Below are positions 36,431 through 47,076 of a stretch of DNA of 64,000 nucleotides, piece by piece. Origin of the DNA: Cenococcum geophilum 1.58 (taxonomy: Eukaryota > Ascomycota > Dothideomycetes > Gloniales > Gloniaceae); contig KV748261.1 in NCBI GenBank assembly GCA_001692895.1, positions 62,001 through 126,000 on the forward strand. The letters run 5' to 3'. Below the pieces are notes generated by a model. It was not told the DNA's origin. It saw only the letters and a list, made by a program, of their open reading frames with translations, and did no database searches. Numbering within the stretch: the first letter of the stretch is position 1; each line of letters opens with the position of its first letter. The position numbers and the translations under genes were made by a program.

Positions 36431-36533
36431 TATACACAATCATGTTGAAGTGCGCGGTGAAAGCTCACTAACGGGCAAATACGGTTTCCAGTCAGCCTGT
36501 TTAAACAGCGCTTTATTCAATGCTGAATAAAGG

Positions 36534-36607
36534 TAGCGCACGTGCCTTATAGGCGAGTCGCCCGTACCTTGCGGCTATATAACCATCTACTTAGGTTTTA
36601 CCTAACA
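36534..36607 (-). repeat. LTR-like end, inverted relative to 37066
   Basis: On the minus strand it starts TGTTAGGTAAAACC and shares about 70 bp (GCCGCAAGGTACGGGCG, GGCACGTGCGC) with 37066-37139 in opposite orientation. Confidence 0.6.
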
Positions 36608-37310
36608 AATAGTTTACCGAATTTAGGCGGCGGTATAGAGCTCTAACTATTAAATGGGTTAATTAGGATTTTCTATCCTAGGGATAGAAAATTACTATTA
36701 GCTTAGTTAAAAGCGGGAAAGTATTAGTAAGGTAACTAATTAGATAACTTCAACTGCATAGTCGAAGTTCCTTAATATCTTTACGCCGCGTATATATACT
36801 ACCTACCTCTTATAAGATGACAAGCTCCGCACCACTTAGCTACTAGACAAACCCCAAAAGGTAAGCAAGTAACTGGCAAGATGCTAGGCATGGCTATGCG
36901 GAACAATATATATACGAGATAACTCTATCACCTAACACCTCTCTATACGTAAAATTAGGACGCTTTTTCCCTCTAATTTTTTCCCTATTAAGGATTTTTA
37001 TGGGGTTTTATTAAGGCTTAAGCACGTAAAGGATCGGGGATAATCCTTTTTAAAGGGGGGGGCAGTGTCAGGTGAAACCCGAGTAGATAGTTATAGAGCC
37101 GCAAGGTACGGGCGAGGGGTGACTCGCCTGTGAGGCACGTGCGCAGAGGGCTGAAACTAGTTTACGGTTCTGATTGGTCTAGGAGTTCGCAGGAGTTAGT
37201 GCGTAGCCCCCCGAGTCACCTAAATCTTCTGCGAAGCGTCGGATTTATGAGATAATCTGCACGAGACTCTACACGGGGCTCTGCACGAGGCTCTGCACAA
37301 CGGCTCTACN
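36608..37310 (+). mobile_element. Remnant of an LTR retrotransposon 3' end
   Basis: A polypurine tract (TTTAAAGGGGGGGG) at about 37048-37062 is followed by an LTR start, TGTCAGGTGAAACCCGAG (37066). The LTR continues to about 37250, where a fragment of the 12-bp array and an N base (37310) obscure the end. Upstream, 36668-36692 carries the ATTTTCTATCC / GGATAGAAAAT inverted repeat also found in the copia 3' tract. No coding region recognisable. Confidence 0.55.
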
Positions 37311-37641
37311 CATGAAGGCCTCGAATTACATACGAATCGCCGCTCGCTTCTACTATTTCCCCGAACGCATACCAGACGATTATCATCCAAGCTGATTGGA
37401 TGATCGTCTGGGTCCGAGATAACCCAGGTCGCCTGCTTTACCCACTGAGTAATGTTAGTATCAGCCCTACGCGTTCACACACGAAGCCTTGGCCTGCCAT
37501 ACAAGGGAGCCGGATTGGGCAGTCAAGGTTACAGTTTACGAGCGCACCAATGAGATGTGCAGGTCGCTAGTGCTGAAAAGGGTTAGTATACGACAGATGC
37601 CCGAATAGGACGAGGTTTGGGGTAAGATTCAAGTCATATAA
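37311..37641. other. Spacer with an imperfect hairpin
   Basis: CCAGACGATTATCATCCAA (37371-37389) pairs with TTGGATGATCGTCTGG (37395-37410). No gene seen. Role unknown. Confidence 0.5.
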
Positions 37642-37812
37642 ATGAAGAGCAACAAATTTAGTATTAGAATGGGCCCAATTACCGATTTTCTTCCTATCGT
37701 CTTTGTCTCATTGCCCCTCGCTAACAATCGTTGTCCCACGATATCTTCAGTCGAATTAACACCACCAAATACATACGCTTTACAGATTTCTTGTCCCGAA
37801 GCCAAATCCACA

Positions 37813-38034
37813 ATGACAACTGTTCCTCCCGCAGCCGTCGTCGTTCTTGTCATGCTTGGAGCTTCCGCTCTAGTCGTTTGCGGTTATACCATACACAGGC
37901 TTATGGGTTTTGGGGATATGCCTCCAGATCAGCATCGATCGCACGAGCAGGATGTATATATGAGGGAAGTGAGGGCGAGGAACTTAACCGGGTTATCGAG
38001 AGAAGGGAGGCATGCGAGGAAGGCTTTTGGATGA
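37813..38034 (+). CDS. Small single-pass membrane protein, hypothetical
   Basis: 73 codons from the ATG at 37813 (MTTVPPAAVVVLVMLG). One hydrophobic segment spans about residues 6-26, followed by a charged tail with EQDVYMREVRARN and a basic C-terminus. The frame is open further upstream to 37642, but the leader there is not convincing. The layout (short TM then a YMREVR-type motif) resembles small uncharacterised proteins of filamentous ascomycetes. Function unknown. First plausible host gene to the right of the nest. Confidence 0.5.
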   Translation: MTTVPPAAVVVLVMLGASALVVCGYTIHRLMGFGDMPPDQHRSHEQDVYMREVRARNLTGLSREGRHARKAFG

Positions 38035-40163
38035 GGACAAACGTAGGTAGGGAGAGTGTGAGTGGGTGAGGGCGTGTACAGCTGTGGGCATGAGCTGACT
38101 TTATCGTAGCATTTGGACCCAGCGTTATGGATGTTTACAGGACGAGGCGCGAGAACGCTATTCTTTGAACATCTACGCCTTATCGTTAGAGGAATCGCTC
38201 AAATTATATTGATGGCGTGGGATTCATTGATACGGAGAAATATAGAGGTTGAAAGGTCATCTAGTCTTCAAATGCGACAAATTAGATATGGGATTGCTAT
38301 TTTATAATGATACTATAAAGGGCTTAACTATGAGATTTCTGAGGCATCAAGTTTTGGTTAGACTATGGATTTTCCACGACAGATACTTAGCTTCTTGCGT
38401 GTATATTTCTGGAACCAGGGAATTATTTACTGAGATGAATATCATGCCCCAAAGAGAGTCTAGGTAATATATGATGGTCTCAATGCTTCTGCACAAAGTT
38501 ATTTGTCGGTTGGGCAAGATGATTGAACGTTTCCGTCCGCACGAGCTAACATATATTAGCTTACAGAGGAGACGGCAGTGCTCCCAGCACATGCAAAAAG
38601 AAAATGTTTCAAGAGCTGAAAAAAAAGAAATAGCCATGGAGATGAGCAATTTGGGAATGCCATTAAACAGTACTTTTACCGAGTTACCGATCCATTGGAA
38701 TATTTCATGCTTCCAGCCCTTGAACCTCATCGTTAGAAATTGTAACTCATGGATTTTTATTAACCTAGAGATGGCCGGAAAAGCAAATAGATAAATCTGG
38801 AAAGACAACGTGTTTCAACCTTTCTCGCCGTAGATGTCTTACCTCGTGTACTATTCTCATACTAATCTCTGCAGCAGAAGAAAGCAGGCAGGCTAATAAA
38901 TCCGGAGACATGACGCCGAGCATATCCCTTCCTATGAAAGTTGGACCGTGCGTAGAACACCAAAACTCCAGAATCAAAGTACGCGTATAATCTACTTAGA
39001 TTCAATCAATTACATTAATTAACTATACCTACTAATCGTACTTCTAATAATATAGACCTCGTACTACTAACTTAATATTTGATTCTACCGACTCGGGAAG
39101 CAAAAGAACCCCCCCGCCCGTAGCCGTAGCCGTTGCCCTACTTTAAGCCCTTGTCACGATGACGAAGTATCACATGCGAACGCTAGATGAACAGGCATCA
39201 GATCCGAAGAATTGATAGCTACGTACGGCTGTCGTGGCTGGATCTATATAGGAGCGTCGGGGCGGATAAACCATCTGCCGATGACGCTAAGTAAGAAAAG
39301 GAACAGCTACGCGTACCGCGTAGCGCTTGTAACAGTAGTCCCGTTACAGCCCTTATATCTCGCGAATTTTAATAACCATGGCGCTAAGAACTCTATTTGG
39401 CTGCTCTTTTTACTAGAAACGATAAGTGTTAGGTCTCTTATATAGAGCGACTTAACTCCAAAGATTGAGTTCTATGACCTCGCAGATTTAATCACGGAGC
39501 CTTGATCCTGTTGATTCTATTGGCTGGCTCTTATCGATAACTGTAGGACTAAATCCACCAGTCGAAGGGATACGGGAACGCCTAGAGGACACTTTATTTC
39601 CAGCTCCAGAAGGGAAATAGAGAAGAGAAAATAGCCAATGAGCTCGGCGTTTCCAACATTTCGTTCCCTATGCGTAGGTGGTCGTGATTAAAAGCTCGCA
39701 CCTTTCGGTACCTAGCAGAATGCTCAGCCCTTGCTCCTCGCTCTTCTCCGCACCCAATCGCCGGCCTAGGCGCATACCCTGGTGTTCGCCACACCTTTTG
39801 GCCGCGTGGCACAGTAGAAATACATAGTCGAGCCGAAACCCAGCTGTGGCACGCTGTTGGGTGCACATTCGGAGATTGGAAGGAGGCGAGTCAGCGACCT
39901 CGGGAGGTCGCGAGAACTCAAGCGCGTACCGCAACTTAGCGACTTCACGCGAACTCCGCGAAGAGTCAGGGGAGCAATCCCCCGATCTTCACCTGTTCTT
40001 TCTTATCACGAACGACTTTTCCAACCTGTTATATAGTGGTCCCGCTTTCAGGGCCATTCTCACAGCTCATTTCCAATTTTACCTTCTCCATGGCCGGATA
40101 GTGGTCCTCCGGCATCACTATTCCAAACGCGATCCTCCGTCTCACCTTCCGCATATATTCCAA
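38035..40163. other. Gene-poor stretch with overlapping short frames
   Basis: Short frames on both strands (for example 38347-38808 minus, 38471-38794 plus) overlap each other and show no domain. A small AT-rich, RIP-like patch lies at about 38990-39080, and a hairpin GCTACGCGTACCGCGTAGC at about 39308-39326. I see no supported gene. Confidence 0.5.
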
Positions 40164-40752
40164 ATGCTTCACCAGGCGCCCCAAATGTCTCCCAACCCGC
40201 TAGTTCCTGCGAAGCCACGCCTATATCTCCTTCTCCTACTTCCTCTTCTGCCCATCATTCCTGTGCTCTTGATTATTCAGTTTGCAACGGCTGGGAGCGG
40301 CGAGAACAATGTCGGCAAGAGTACGTGTGACTTTGCTCCTCTTCGTTTTAAGATTTCCTTACTTTTCCATTCGTCAGATTCACTGTCCCTATCAGTAAAA
40401 GAGACAAAAGTTATGCCATTGCTAAGTTGGGGCACGGCGACTGGTGTTGGAGTAATTTTCCTGTAAAGTCACGTGTTATTCTATACCGGCGCAGACAGAG
40501 GTGCTATCATTGCAAATGGACTGTCACAGCCAGTCGAACGGAGCTGACGGCTGTATTTTAGTTCTGACCGGGTTTGAGCTCTGTCTTGCAGTGTTCGCTT
40601 TGATTGCCTGGATTACTGTACGGCGTGCTCGACGGAACTTTGTAGCGAAGACAGAAAACGAAGGTGGGGAGGGTAGTAGAGGATTAATATCACTACGCCA
40701 AGGGAACAGTGTGGTGCAGACCCAGCTGACTGGTGGTATGGGGACAACATGA
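40164..40752 (+). CDS. Putative small multi-pass membrane protein (three exons predicted)
   Basis: Proposed exons 40164-40320, 40396-40462 and 40530-40752. The GTACGT...ATCAG intron (75 nt) and GTAAAG...CACAG intron (67 nt) keep one frame of 148 residues. Hydrophobic segments: LYLLLLLPLLPIIPVLLII near the N-terminus, a short one in exon 2 (GTATGVGVIFL), and ILVLTGFELCLAVFALIAWI before a basic VRRARRNF stretch. No family recognised. The splice model is an inference; the first intron could be retained without breaking the frame. Confidence 0.4.
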
Positions 40753-41059
40753 AATCATGTTCGGGTGTCGCAAACTTTAACTATATGCAAGCATATTGTC
40801 CTAATCACCTCGACTCCCTCTCGCCTTCTTGTTTTTCCTCTTTTTAAACTCGTCATATACTACCATGTTTATCCCTTCAATCTAGCACGACACCAGCTCT
40901 TTAGGTCGTTTCCTTTAAACTGTAAAACGGGTAAGTATTCCGTTCAATTCTCAAGAGTATCACTGCCCGGACAAGATCTGGACAGTAACTTTATTGTCCA
41001 AACCTTCCGCCAAGTTTTAATTCCGCCGGTGTAAAATCAGTGGCTTAGAGCTTATATTT

Positions 41060-41620
41060 TAGTGTTCTCTATACGCCTTTGTGCCCCCTTGCCTTTACAC
41101 CCTCCTGCTTCTATGCCTCCCTGCCTCTATAACTCCTTGCTTCTACACCTCCCTGCCTCTAGCCTACATCTATGTCTCTACGTCTCTACGTCTCTACGTC
41201 TCTATATCTCTGTATCTCTACGTTTCTACGTCTTTGCATTGCTACCTAATAAGACGTGTAAAGAAACCCGTAAGGAGATATAAGCATAGACATAAGTAGA
41301 GATATAAGTAGAGGCACTAATAGAAACACGGGCAGAATTAAGAGAGAAGTAGGAGGTGGGGGAAGGAGAAGCAGAGAAGGAAGTGGGGGGGGGGTGGACG
41401 GTGCTTAAGCTTTAACGTTCCCTTTTTAGTTACCCCTTATAACTACAACCTCTGAGTCTGCATCTCTACAACTCTCTACCTCTGCCGATGTCTCCGCCGG
41501 TATCTCTGCTTGTGTTCTGCTCGTGTTCTGCTCATGTCTCTGCTCGTGTTCTGCTCGTGTCTCTGCTCGCGTCTCTGCTCGCGTCTCCACTTGCGTCTCC
41601 ACTCACTTACATCTCTGCTT
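41060..41620. repeat. Low-complexity CTCTACGT / CTCTGCTCGTGT tracts
   Basis: About 41165-41235 is an 8-bp array (TCTCTACG). About 41280-41325 contains the complementary-type AGTAGAGATATA. About 41500-41600 is a 10-12-bp array (CTCTGCTCGTGT). Frames here are periodicity artefacts. Confidence 0.8.
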
Positions 41621-41707
41621 ATATTCTTATTAGAAGCATAACAGGGAGCAGAGACAAGGGTACAGATGGAAATAGTAGGGCTAAATTTAACTACCCTAGG
41701 CAAGGGG

Positions 41708-42676
41708 CAGACTTGCTATTAAGCAAGCTGGCTTGACAGCTTGCTTGGCTTGCTTGATTGGTAATCAAGCAAGCCAGCAAGCCGAAGGGCCTGATTTGGG
41801 CAAGCCAGCAAGCCAAAAGAGGGCCTGCTTGCTTGCTTGCTTGCCCGCTTGATAGGAAATATATATATATATAATTTTGGTAGAGATCTGAAGTTCATAA
41901 TAGATTTTTGTAGATGAACGATTTTGGATATTTCTGAGTATGCAAATAGAGCAAACAGGACTATTTAGGTAACACACCAGCCGCGTGGCTTAAAGCTCTA
42001 TTGACGCGTCTGACGAATACGAAGCTTAGAAGACTCTGCCGCCACTACCAGACGATTACCTATTGGCGAACTACTCAGCCGAAGCTTGCATGGATGGCTC
42101 TTAATATATTAACTGTACTGGCTATAAGCGACGACTGCGAACGGGCGTTCGGTGAAGCTGGTGATCTACTAGAACTGCGTCTCTTGAAGCTTTGCCCTAA
42201 TATTATTGCTGCTTTGCAGTACAATCGCAGCTATTTAAGAATAGGCTTTAAGGATCTAGTAGATAAGGTAACAAGTTTACCGGGATTAGTATAATTAATA
42301 GCTAACCGTTGGAGTTAATAGCAGGATCTTCCTACCAAAGCCTTCCTATTGAAACCTTCCTCACCACCATGCCAAGCCTTGCGATAGACATCCTCAGTCA
42401 CGCGAACTTCCTCATTACGTTATCTCTATGCTATCTTATATTATAATGACTATAAATCGGGGCTATAGAGGAGCTTTTTGGCCAAATCGGTGGCTGGGAG
42501 GCTTAATTTTGTATATTACTCCAAAATATATATAAAATTAAGCAAGCCTTCAAGCAAGCCAAGCAAGCCGACTGTTTCGACCTATCAAGCCAAGCAAGCC
42601 AGCTTCAGGTGCGAAAAGTTTCAAGCCAGCAAGCCAAGGCTTTCCGGCTTGGCTTGCTTGCTTAATAGCAAGTCTG
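41708..42676 (+). mobile_element. Internally deleted hAT element 1
   Basis: 969 bp with 21-bp inverted termini CAGACTTGCTATTAAGCAAGC and a perfect 8-bp duplication GCAAGGGG (41700-41707, 42677-42684). Subterminal AAGCAAGC / GCTTGCTT motifs are abundant, the usual transposase-binding pattern of hAT ends. It keeps only the last part of a transposase. Confidence 0.95.
42001..42294 (+). pseudogene. hAT transposase C-terminal dimerisation fragment
   Basis: About 97 codons containing LAWMALNILTVLAISDDCERAF then GEAGDLLELR, the C-terminal dimerisation region of fungal hAT transposases. The DDE core and BED finger are missing. Confidence 0.85.
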
Positions 42677-42951
42677 GCAAGGGGTAGGTCAGGGAGGCTA
42701 AAATAGGTTCTAAATAGTGCCTTAGCCCCCCTTACCGCCCGTTAGGCCACTAACTTGGCAGAAGATTCGGACAGTAAAGTTACTGCCAAGTGTTACTGTG
42801 CGGATCCTGTCCGCCACTGCACTTTAATTCGATGTCTTGCCGGCTAGGAAGCGAACTTGCGCTAACGCTTCTGTCTCGGCTACAGACACTACATAATAAA
42901 AACCATTGGCGTAAGTGACTGATATTGCCAAGTATTCACGTCAAGAACAGC

Positions 42952-43514
42952 CAGGGTTGCAAATCAATCAACGAGACTTCAATATTGAGTTGAGTTGGGT
43001 GCCAAGACTCAATCAATTCAACCAACTGGGGGTCCGCTGGCTTGGCAATTCAATCAATTTGGAGGCTCCGATTGAGTTGAGTTGGTTAAAGAATATTAAA
43101 GCTTTGATATTGTATAGAAAATATTACTAGAGTTTATATAGAGTAATGCTCTAAATCTTATTCTCCTTATTCTCGCCCACTAAAATAGTTTACCCGAGCA
43201 TTGCCCATTTTTTACTCTGTTAGGTGAGTTAACACCATGCCGAGACTTGTAATAGACCTATATTGAGAGCCAGGCAACAGGAAGGGCAATAGGAAATGAT
43301 TTAGGCGTCATTAGGTAGGTCGTCCCGCATCAGCTCTATGCCAGGAACTCGTGATAGTTGCTAACTACTACACTAGTTGAACTCAGTTGAACCAGTTGCC
43401 AAGACTTTAATATTGATTCAATCAATTCAATTAACTAAGCTCTCTGCTTATAAAGCTTTCAATTCAATCGATTTGAAGCCCCAGTTGAGTTGAGTTGATT
43501 GATTTGCCACCCTG
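42952..43514. mobile_element. Non-autonomous hAT element 2
   Basis: 563 bp. The left end CAGGGTTGCAAATCAATCAAC and the reverse complement of the right end CAGGGTGGCAAATCAATCAAC are inverted termini. The 8-bp duplication AGAACAGC is at 42944-42951 and 43515-43522. Subterminal TTGAGTTGAGTTG repeats occur at both ends. No coding capacity. Confidence 0.95.
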
Positions 43515-43564
43515 AGAACAGCCATATCTGACAGTAGCACTGAAGCCCAGCTGTTGAGCATGCG

Positions 43565-46500
43565 CAGAGGTCTCAATAATCGATATAATCATAATCATCA
43601 CCTAGATTTCAATTATTTAATAATCAAGGCCTTCAATTTCGATTATATTATATCGATTATAATTATTATATAACGACTACCTAATATATAAAGGATAAGT
43701 CAGCAGAAGCGCTTCAGTATAGTAAAAAGCCTGCGGAAGTCTCTACTTACTGCCAATTGCTGCCGTGTCTGCAAGACTTCCGAAAGAGGAAGTCGGTGAT
43801 AGACTTCTGGTGTCAGTTGTATTCCCATTTATCCTCTGGCAACTTAATTGAGTTGTTAGCTGTATTGCCCTCTGCCTTATCTAGTCCTTCAATATTTAAT
43901 ACCTCAGTGGCCACGTCGACTGTCATAAAGCCACCTGCCTTTACTACCTGACGAATCCAGCTCTTTAAGCACTCCGTTTGTTCCACTACCTCCGCTCTAA
44001 GCCTTGCGCGTTGCCATGATATTGTTTGACGTGCACCGGAAAAGACTCGCTCGGATTCGGCTGACATAGCAGGTATAGAGAGGATATCAATAGCTATATG
44101 TGAGAGTCTTGGCCAGAGTTTTTGTTGCGAAGGCTTAAGCCACCAGCTAAGGGAGGAGTCGGCAATTGAAGCTAGAGGAGTTGCCTGCCAAAAGCCAGTG
44201 ACGTCAGCTATTGTGAATAGCAGGAAGGTGTTGCAAAAGGGAGCTTTAACTTACTGTAATAAAGCGCTTAAATTCATTATCGGTAGAGACTCGCTCTAGC
44301 TGCTTTTTATACTTCCACCTCTTATAGGCGTTCTTAATAAGATCTGGATCAGTTTGCTAAACTTGCTCACCGTTAACTGGCTTATATTTGTACTCTTTCT
44401 TCTAAAGGCTCCGTGCTGCCTTAATTGCCCGCTCAATTGTACCTGGATCTCGCTCCTCTAACGCCTGCTAGTGATTATCTAGATATCTCTTTTAAAGTGT
44501 TGGATTAAGAAGAAGCGCAGAGGCGTAGGTAGGAGTCTTGTTAGTCAGCTTATAGTACTTATTAAAAGCAAACCATATAGTCAAAAGCGACGCGGAGAGG
44601 TTTGCGTCAGCAGCGTGTTCCTCCTACTAGCTTTTAACGTGTTTAATAAGGAAATCCATGCTCCGTAGAACCTTATCTAGAGTTGTTAAGTCGCCTTCCA
44701 AGGACTTCGTTGTATCCTTAAAAGGCCTTAAGATAGCGATAGTCTCGCGGACGGTATCCCATTTATCGCGGCTGAGGTTATCCTTCTGCATAGAGTCCTA
44801 GTTTTTGTCAATAAAGACACAAATAGCGTTTTTAAGCTCAATAGCTGACTCCAGTATGGTGAGCTATGAGTTCCACCTTGTATCATTATTATGAGAAAGC
44901 ATCTTCTTAGCAAGCGCCGGGGGGGCTTGATATCGCTCCGTTGAACGCCTTAACCACACAGCGATATTATGGACTTTACCAAGGGCTCCAATTTCTCGCC
45001 ATTTAGCCTGTGTAGCTTCGTCTTGATTATACTCATATTCTGAATGAATATTTGCCAGTTGCTCTTCGCGTTAAAGTTGTTTAGCTGCCTAGATTACAAC
45101 CTCAACGGCTTCTTTATCTTTATGGAAAAGAAAGGCTTAAACAGCGAGGTTGATTATATGGCCCATACATCGAATTTGGTGTTGAGTAGCTAACCAGGAC
45201 GGGAAGCGCTTTTGGATTAAACGGCAGAGCTTATTATTACTACCGTGATTGTTACCTGTTTACCGCTAAATAGGTAAGAATTTAATAGAATTTAATAGAT
45301 CTAGGCTAATAAAGCGTACCTGTTATGTAGCCAATCTGGCTCTCCTTGATATTAAATTCGTCCAACACCTTGATCAACACCTCTGCCTGCTGCTCACCAC
45401 CGTGAGACTCCTTATGCTCCCGTAGAGCAAGCGTCGCCTTCGAAAGGTGGCCAGCTTCGTCAACAAAGTGAGCAGTTACCGCCTGGAAAGCTGACTTATT
45501 TAGAGCCGTCCAACAGTTAGTTGTAAAGTGGACTTTTAACATTGCCTTCTTAAGTCTTGTTTTTACTAAATCCTTATATATTATAAACGTCTTACTAATA
45601 AGTAAAGGCACCAAGTTAGCAGGTTTATAGAGGATGTCGTCAATTATATAATTGCAAACGTGGAGGAAGGCTCTAAACTCTGGCCACTTAATAATTATGT
45701 AAGGAAGATTGCGTATAACTATAAGGTAACAAAGGGCGTTTATAAAGTCGTTCCTGTTCACCGAATCTCGCAGGATCTTGTTAACTTTTAGGTCTGTTTT
45801 ACCAGCAGCTGTCTCCTTCTGCTTATCAAATAAAGCGCTAATAGTAGACTTTGTTGCTTTATCAACTTTTAACGTCTTAAAGGGGACTTTTATACCGTGT
45901 TTATTCTATAGGTGGTTGCGAGCAAATGTAAGGCTAGAGCACTGTTTTTTATAGCGCTTATAATAGAACAGTTCTTAACCTAAGTTGCCACGCTCCGGCT
46001 GGCCTTTTGGAGGCTTATTAAGGGCATATGACCAGAGTACTGTATCCTCACGTTCCTTCTTCCGTTTTAGCTGTGGAATTCCAATTTGATGATAAGGGTC
46101 GTCGCGGGCAGCCGTCACGTCGTTAAACTCGCGCGAATCGTGTTCGCTAAGGGCAGAAACTTTATCTATATCTTCTTCTCGCTGTCTTTTTTGGCTACGG
46201 GTGCGGGGGGAGACTAGGGGAGTCATAGTTGGTAGTAATATTGGTGGCAGGCTTGGTGTTGATAAAAAGGACAGCTTAGCAAAAGTACGCGATGGGAGCG
46301 CTTATCACGTGTCGTAAATGAGGATCACGTGCAGAGCAGATTTTGTAAGGGATTACACCAAAATATTGGCCTCTTGGTGCTTACATCGATACAGCTGCTA
46401 ATAATTGCGGGAATCCTTGCTTAATACCGAGCCTAACTTATAACTTCCTCCTCCACCAACTCCCTTATATATATTTACATAATCAATATAATCGATATAA

Positions 46501-46591
46501 ATAATCAAGGCCTCGATTTCGATTTCGATTATATTATAATTGATATAAACAATAATCGATGTAAATAATCTAATGATTATTGAGACCTCTG
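43565..46591 (-). mobile_element. hAT element 3, full length but inactivated
   Basis: 3,027 bp with the 8-bp duplication AGCATGCG (43557-43564, 46592-46599). Termini are CAGAGGTCTCAATAATC and its inverse. ATCGATTATA-type subterminal repeats lie at both ends. The left end is 50 bp from the right end of hAT element 2. Confidence 0.95.
43813..46226 (-). pseudogene. hAT transposase, near-complete, with stops and one intron
   Basis: Minus-strand start at 46226 (MTPLVSPRTRSQKRQRE). A BED-type finger lies near 45890-45965, with Cys positions now Tyr (FYYKRYKKQ). A central block follows at 45306-45761 (VHFTTNCWTALNKSAFQAVT). A GT-AG intron at 45256-45319 joins YITG to NNHGSNNKL. Next come RCMGHIINLAV and NNDTRWNS, and a dimerisation domain ends the protein (MSAESERVFSGARQTISWQR, 43813-44067). 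Several TAG/TAA interrupt the frame at Gln/Trp-like positions. Confidence 0.88.
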
Positions 46592-46599
46592 AGCATGCG

Positions 46600-47076
46600 C
46601 GGTTACCTAAACAAATCCATATCTCTTCCTAAAATTTGGCCAGGGTTTTACTAAAAGAGTATGAATTTATATAAGTACTATAATATAACCGTCGACCCAA
46701 GTACTCTTAGTAACACGAGGCCTAGTATCGTGAGCACTATAGGACAAATGTAAAGACGAAGCTGCCGTTAATATTTAAGTAGATAATAAAGTTTAAGAAA
46801 TAGACATTAGGATAGGAAATATAAACGAAGTTTAATAAGCTAATAATGTGTTATACTCGGGTTCTAGTAGTCCTTCTATTGCCATAACTTCTTATAATAA
46901 GAGGCTGCACTGTTAATTGGATCGAACAGGGTTTGGGACATCACCTATTATTAGTGCTTAGGGTAGAAGCAAAAATTTGTCATGAACCACATTTTTTACT
47001 ATTACACCTCGGGAGATTCACAGAGCTCACCCCGTGGATTGTTTTTCCCGCCGCCATCCGTATCAATAGCCCCGCC
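46600..47076. other. AT-rich spacer between hAT 3 and the SAP gene
   Basis: Some RIP-like AT-rich sequence at about 46630-46860, no gene seen. The right part is the likely 3' untranslated region of the next gene. Confidence 0.5.

Noticed and set aside
37377-37450. tRNA-like D-arm on the minus strand (ACTCAGTGGGTAAAGCAG)
   Set aside because: No acceptor stem, no normal anticodon loop and no clear T-arm with GTTCGANTC; not a tRNA, and evidence for a SINE is too weak.
38347-38808. 153-codon minus-strand frame overlapping a 107-codon plus-strand frame
   Set aside because: Opposed overlapping frames with no recognisable features; neither can be preferred.
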